A DNA stretch of 46,675 nucleotides, taken from assembly GCA_947174885.1 (NCBI GenBank), contig CAMWKO010000019.1, positions 1 to 46,675 on the forward strand, given 5' to 3'. Both the position numbers and the translations under genes were made by a program. This document shows, in pieces, positions 42,785-46,675 of this stretch (the stretch's first letter is position 1; the number at the start of each line of letters is the position of its first letter). This stretch comes from an uncultured Clostridia bacterium (lineage in GTDB: Bacteria > Bacillota > Clostridia > Lachnospirales > Lachnospiraceae). The notes below the pieces were generated by a model. It was given only the letters and a program-made list of their open reading frames with translations, was not told the origin of the DNA and searched no databases.

Positions 42785-43765
42785 ATGCAGATGGATGATT
42801 TGTTTTTAAAAGCGTGTAAAAGCGGACAGAAAAGCGTTATCGCCAATTTTTTGAAAAAAGGAGGTATTGATGTAAATAAGAGAGATGAATCCGGACTTGC
42901 ACCGATTCATTATGCTTGTTTAAAGGGCATCAAGGATGTGGTTAAATTGCTTATGGAAAACGGAGCAGACATAAATCTTGCTTCAAACCAAAGTATTACA
43001 CCATTCCATATGGCAATGAAATCAGGTAACAGGGATATAATAAAATTATTAGCAGATGAGGGAGCAGACGTTAACGCAACCGACAATAACGGTATGACGC
43101 CTCTTATGTATGGAATAGAAGCCAAAAAGGTAGAGGCTGTTTTATATCTGATTACATTGGGTGCTGATATTTCTGTTACGGACAATAAGAACAGGACTGC
43201 GATGGATTACGCAAATGCATTTGGCTTTACTCAGATTGTAGAGTGTATGTCTAAAGATAATGCGCAGAATGTTGATGCTGATGGAAATACTCCACTTCAC
43301 CAGTCTTGTTATAATGGTCAGAGGGAAGTGGTTAAGATGATGGTACAGGATGAAAATGTAGATGTGAATGCACGAAATGATGATGGTCAGACTCCGTTAT
43401 TCATAGCCGTTGCACTTAATAATCTGGCTATTGCGGAAACTTTATTGGAGGCAGGAGCAGATCCAAATAAAACATATAAGGATGCTACAAGTCCATTGCA
43501 GGCAGCAGTGATAAAAGGAAATGAGCATATGACTGAAATGCTTATAAATTATGGAGCAGACATTAATCATAGCAATAACAGAGGTGAAACGGCACTTATA
43601 TTAGCGGCAAGGAACGGAAGGAACAATATTGTTTCCGTGCTTATTTCAAAGGAGGCAGATGTGTCACGGGTGGATAACACAACACATACGGCACTTTCTT
43701 ATGCAGCAGAGGCAGGCTATAATGAAATAGTAGAAATGTTGATTATGGCGGGGGCAGAAGGTTAG
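42785..43765 (+). CDS. Ankyrin-repeat protein 2
   Basis: A 326-residue protein made almost entirely of about nine ankyrin repeats from residue 5 to the end, with clear consensus units (GLAPIHYACLKGIKDVVKLL, NGADINLASN, GMTPLMYGIEAKKVEAVLYL, NTPLHQSCYNGQREVVKMM, GADPNKTYKDATSPLQAAV, GETALILAARNGRNNIVSVL). No other domain. AGGA lies nine bases before the ATG; ATG 42791 is an alternative. It is a protein-binding scaffold of unknown partner, between the Nudix gene and the large ankyrin gene. Confidence 0.9.
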   Translation: MQMDDLFLKACKSGQKSVIANFLKKGGIDVNKRDESGLAPIHYACLKGIKDVVKLLMENGADINLASNQSITPFHMAMKSGNRDIIKLLADEGADVNATDNNGMTPLMYGIEAKKVEAVLYLITLGADISVTDNKNRTAMDYANAFGFTQIVECMSKDNAQNVDADGNTPLHQSCYNGQREVVKMMVQDENVDVNARNDDGQTPLFIAVALNNLAIAETLLEAGADPNKTYKDATSPLQAAVIKGNEHMTEMLINYGADINHSNNRGETALILAARNGRNNIVSVLISKEADVSRVDNTTHTALSYAAEAGYNEIVEMLIMAGAEG

Positions 43766-43845
43766 GGACAGTATTTATAATTAACAAATATTGCAAAAAC
43801 TTAATTTTGTATGTAAAAAGCTAAAACTATAAAATAATAAAAAAG

Positions 43846-43913
43846 AAGGAGATTGTAAACTGCCCTTTTTCAAATATGATTATGGGCAGTATCGCAAATA
43901 ATTTGCGATGTGC
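43846..43913 (+). promoter_or_regulatory. Second ribosome site separated from its start by two abutting hairpins
   Basis: AAGGAG (43846-43851), then seven bases, hairpin 1 (ACTGCCC/GGGCAGT, 43859-43865 with 43884-43890, 18-base loop), then immediately hairpin 2 (ATCGCAAA/TTTGCGAT, 43891-43909, 8 bp perfect, 3-base loop), then four bases to ATG 43914. Folded spacing would be about 11 bases. No other ribosome site precedes the gene, and the frame is closed by TAA at 43899. Confidence 0.6.
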
Positions 43914-46406
43914 ATGGATGTAGTAAAGATGATAGAAGAAAAAGAATTACGTGAGTTAATGACAAAAACAGGTGAGGCATATATAAAGGATAAGACAGAA
44001 GAGGGGACAATGTATGCAAAGGAAATGATACATAAGCTGGATTTTACGCAACGTAGGGATCAGGAGGCTCTTATACAGGTAATAGGTAATGCACTTGTAA
44101 AGCATGATGAATTTGAGGTCTTGGATGAACTTAAGGCTGCAGGCTTTAATTTTAATATGAGATTTGAAAGAGGAATTACTCTGATGGAGTTCTTTCAAAA
44201 ATATGATAAATTCAATTCGGATGACAGAGTATATAAGAAACTGGAAGAATTTGGCGTAAGATCTGTTGCAGAGAGTATGTCACTTAAAAAACTTCATGAA
44301 TTATTTGAGAATAATGAAAATGAATATAATCTGTGGTGGGATTGTAAGGTACCGTTTACCGATTATAATTTTCGGGTAGCATCAGATGAGTTTAAGAATG
44401 GGGTTACGGAACTAATGGAGCAGTTATCAGCTGATGCTTCGACAGAAATAGGAGAGAGCGGATTGTCACCATTACATCAGCTTGTATTACATAATTTTTA
44501 TGAGGAAACAGAAAATATACTAAAAAAGGGTGCAAATCCTAATGTCCAAGGTGGTAAGGGAAAGGGATATAATGCAGATGCCTATATGGGTATTACTCCG
44601 GTACAACTTGCCTGCTATATGGGAAATTACAACATGGTAAAACTGCTGGTAGATAATGGAGCAGATACATCGCTTTGTGACGATATGGGAAGAAACTGTT
44701 ATCATTTTCTGGCAAGCATAAATTATGATAAGCTTATGGGAAAACTTATGGGACAGTATAAAACCATAAATCAGAGAGAGGATATTTTTTCTTTGCTTAA
44801 GGGAGACATTAATGCAAAGGATAAAGATGGCATTACTCCAATTGCACAGCTTCTTTCAAGCAATAATATGAAGCTGCCAAAGCTTCTTATAAAGAGATAT
44901 ATTGATGCAGGTGCAGATATAACTGCAACAGATGATGATGGAAATAATGCACTTATAAATGCAGTTATAAATGAAAGTGTTACTTCATCCATGCTACTGA
45001 TGGATAATAAAGATTTGATAAATTCTCAAAATAATGATGGTGATACTGCTTTGCATATTGCTGTAAGAGAAGGATATTTTGAAATTGCCTATGCACTTAT
45101 AAACAAGGGAGCAGATACCGGTATTGCAAATAACAGTGGTAAAACAGCAGCAGAGCTTATTGAAGATGAAGATAATGAGACACTTAAAAAACGGATTTCT
45201 TCAAAACGAATGCTGCCTTTATCTGAACAGAAGCGTATTATTGAGCGTGTTTGCTTTTATATTAATGAAGAAGATAGTGATAAGCTGACATTTGCTTTAG
45301 ATTGTGCGGAAAGAATGTTAAAGGAAATTGATGAAGATGATGATGATGAACTTTCTTATATTTTGGAAATAATAGGAGATATATTAAGGGGAGATAATGA
45401 ATGTAGTATTTTAGATATTGTACATAATTTGGGATTTGATTTTGGAATGCCAATAACCCATTCCAGTACAATGACAAATATTCGTGATTTCTGTATAAGC
45501 GATAATTATGGAATTAAGACAATTAAAAAGATGAATGAACTGGAAGTTGATTTAGATAGTGCTTACTTAAAAGGAAAAACACCGGTAAATATCGTGGCAG
45601 GATTGCAGGAGAGAGACTCATTTTATCGTGATGAAAGTGAAAAATACTGTGAGGAAACAGTATCATATTTCAGCACAGAATCTATGGAGCTTTTGAATGA
45701 AGAAGGTTTATCAGCATTGCATTTGGCTGCAAGGAATAACCATTGCTTAATGCTTCAGGCAATGGCAGAAAAAGGTGCAGATGTAAATATTACAGCAGAT
45801 GCACCGGCAGAAATCGGAATGACACCACTTCATTCAGCATGTATATATGGTAATGCAGATATGGTTGAGCTGTTAATTAAATTAGGTGCAGATGATACAA
45901 TGAAAAATGATAAAGGTGAAACTCCGGCTCATATGGCGGTTCAAAAGAAGATATTTTATAAAGAGATAAGAAACGAAGTTCGTATAAAGATGTTGGAAGC
46001 ATTGTCAAATGTTGATATTCCGGATAATGACGACAGGACACCGCTTATGCTGGCTCAGATGCAGGATTACAGTACAGCCTATGAAGTTACAAGTACTTTT
46101 TTAGATAAAGAAGTGGATGTAAATCATACGGATAATAATGGAAATACGGCATTGTTATTGCATACAGACAGACATTGTAATAAGGACGTGGTCAAAGAAT
46201 TAATCCGTGCCGGAGCAGATATAAATGCCAAGAACAAGGATGGTAATACAGCATTACACTTTGCACTTAAAAATGGTAATGTTGATGTTTCACGTTTTCT
46301 GGTTAAGAAAGGAGCAGATTATCAGGCAGTTAATAATAAAGGAGAAACACCTATGGAAATCGCAGTTGAAAAGGGTTATGAAACTGTGTTAGAACTGATG
46401 ATGTAG
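43914..46406 (+). CDS. Large ankyrin-repeat protein 3
   Basis: An 830-residue soluble protein. Order: an N-terminal helical region (about 1-180, KMIEEKELRELM); ankyrin block 1 (about 185-430, with SGLSPLHQLVLHNFYEE, GITPVQLACYMGNYNMVKLL and GDTALHIAVREGYFEIAYAL); a helical, very acidic spacer (about 430-560, EIDEDDDDELSYIL); and ankyrin block 2 (about 570-830, with GLSALHLAARNNHCLMLQAM, MTPLHSACIYGNADMVELL and GNTALHFALKNGNVDVSRFL). ATG 43908 lies inside a hairpin arm, so ATG 43914 is preferred. A strong terminator follows. Unknown function; cytoplasmic protein-binding scaffold. Confidence 0.85.
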   Translation: MDVVKMIEEKELRELMTKTGEAYIKDKTEEGTMYAKEMIHKLDFTQRRDQEALIQVIGNALVKHDEFEVLDELKAAGFNFNMRFERGITLMEFFQKYDKFNSDDRVYKKLEEFGVRSVAESMSLKKLHELFENNENEYNLWWDCKVPFTDYNFRVASDEFKNGVTELMEQLSADASTEIGESGLSPLHQLVLHNFYEETENILKKGANPNVQGGKGKGYNADAYMGITPVQLACYMGNYNMVKLLVDNGADTSLCDDMGRNCYHFLASINYDKLMGKLMGQYKTINQREDIFSLLKGDINAKDKDGITPIAQLLSSNNMKLPKLLIKRYIDAGADITATDDDGNNALINAVINESVTSSMLLMDNKDLINSQNNDGDTALHIAVREGYFEIAYALINKGADTGIANNSGKTAAELIEDEDNETLKKRISSKRMLPLSEQKRIIERVCFYINEEDSDKLTFALDCAERMLKEIDEDDDDELSYILEIIGDILRGDNECSILDIVHNLGFDFGMPITHSSTMTNIRDFCISDNYGIKTIKKMNELEVDLDSAYLKGKTPVNIVAGLQERDSFYRDESEKYCEETVSYFSTESMELLNEEGLSALHLAARNNHCLMLQAMAEKGADVNITADAPAEIGMTPLHSACIYGNADMVELLIKLGADDTMKNDKGETPAHMAVQKKIFYKEIRNEVRIKMLEALSNVDIPDNDDRTPLMLAQMQDYSTAYEVTSTFLDKEVDVNHTDNNGNTALLLHTDRHCNKDVVKELIRAGADINAKNKDGNTALHFALKNGNVDVSRFLVKKGADYQAVNNKGETPMEIAVEKGYETVLELMM

Positions 46407-46505
46407 GTAGAAACATATTACTGTCGGCTCATATAAGCTGTGAGGATAAAGATTTTTGGATAGCAGATATATAGAAATAAGGGATTAACAACTAACTTAT
46501 AGAAG

Positions 46506-46534
46506 AGGATAGGCTTGCAGGCCTATCCTTTTTG
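46506..46534 (+). terminator. Terminator after ankyrin gene 3
   Basis: AGGATAGGC (46506-46514), a 6-base loop, GCCTATCCT (46521-46529), then TTTTTG. Confidence 0.93.
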
Positions 46535-46675
46535 TATAATTAAAATTTATAGATGCGTTTTAACCATAATACACAGAGTAAAATATTCTTTACTTTGTAT
46601 TTTATAAAATCATCTGCAGCCTGTTTTATATAATATTAGAAAAATCTTCATTTGTAAATGATAGAACAATCATAT
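46535..46675. other. Terminal spacer
   Basis: About 140 AT-rich bases to the window end. No gene or signal seen. Confidence 0.4.

Overview
The window looks like a chromosomal segment of a low-GC, spore-forming, anaerobic Firmicute, most likely a Lachnospiraceae-type Clostridium. The evidence is consistently AT-rich DNA, strong AGGAGG-type ribosome binding sites, sporulation genes (gpr, spoIIP), the oxygen-sensitive class III ribonucleotide reductase (nrdD/nrdG), the short clostridial form of ThiC, and families typical of gut Lachnospiraceae (DUF4358 lipoprotein, MBOAT/DHHW pair, GGGtGRT protein). The organism is inferred; there is no rRNA in the window. No prophage, intact insertion sequence or CRISPR array was seen.

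Layout. 1-7.3 kb: thiC, a response regulator with a sensorless kinase, hflX, thyA-folA (folate/dTMP cycle) and argG. 7.35-8.8 kb: a remnant-like stretch and one minus-strand gene of unknown function between argG and argB-argD. 11.5-13.3 kb: an orphan solute-binding protein and a small DMT-type transporter. 13.5-23.7 kb: comEA, a WalRK-like two-component system, a GerMN lipoprotein, comEC, rpsT, holA, gpr and spoIIP, all on the plus strand. 23.7-27.4 kb, minus strand: nrdD-nrdG-dut behind a promoter with NrdR-like boxes, and a tRNA-Thr(CGT) with its own strong promoter. 27.7-28.8 kb: asd. 29-30.3 kb: a sparse region with a small unknown gene. 30.3-35.9 kb: an SGNH lipoprotein, a DUF4358 lipoprotein, an MBOAT acyltransferase and a DHHW protein (a probable cell-surface O-acetylation unit), then an ABC-F ATPase. 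36-38.5 kb: three small unknown genes. 38.7-40.5 kb: an IscU-like scaffold plus a GGGtGRT protein. 40.8-46.4 kb: three ankyrin-repeat proteins with a Nudix hydrolase between the first two.

The most interesting material is regulatory and repetitive. (i) comEC appears to start at a rare ATT codon behind a strong Shine-Dalgarno (SD). (ii) Two genes (37.8 and 43.9 kb) have an SD separated from the start by two abutting hairpins whose folding would restore normal spacing. (iii) The SDs of comEA and of the DMT gene lie inside hairpins; in the second case the hairpin is also a terminator. (iv) Two dispersed hairpin repeats occur three times each, both flanked by direct repeats; one copy forms the 3' end of folA. 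(v) The scaffold/GGGtGRT pair and the ankyrin/Nudix cluster are the best candidates for undescribed systems.

Start codons were chosen by ribosome-binding-site position. Functions rest on motif recognition by eye, without database searches.
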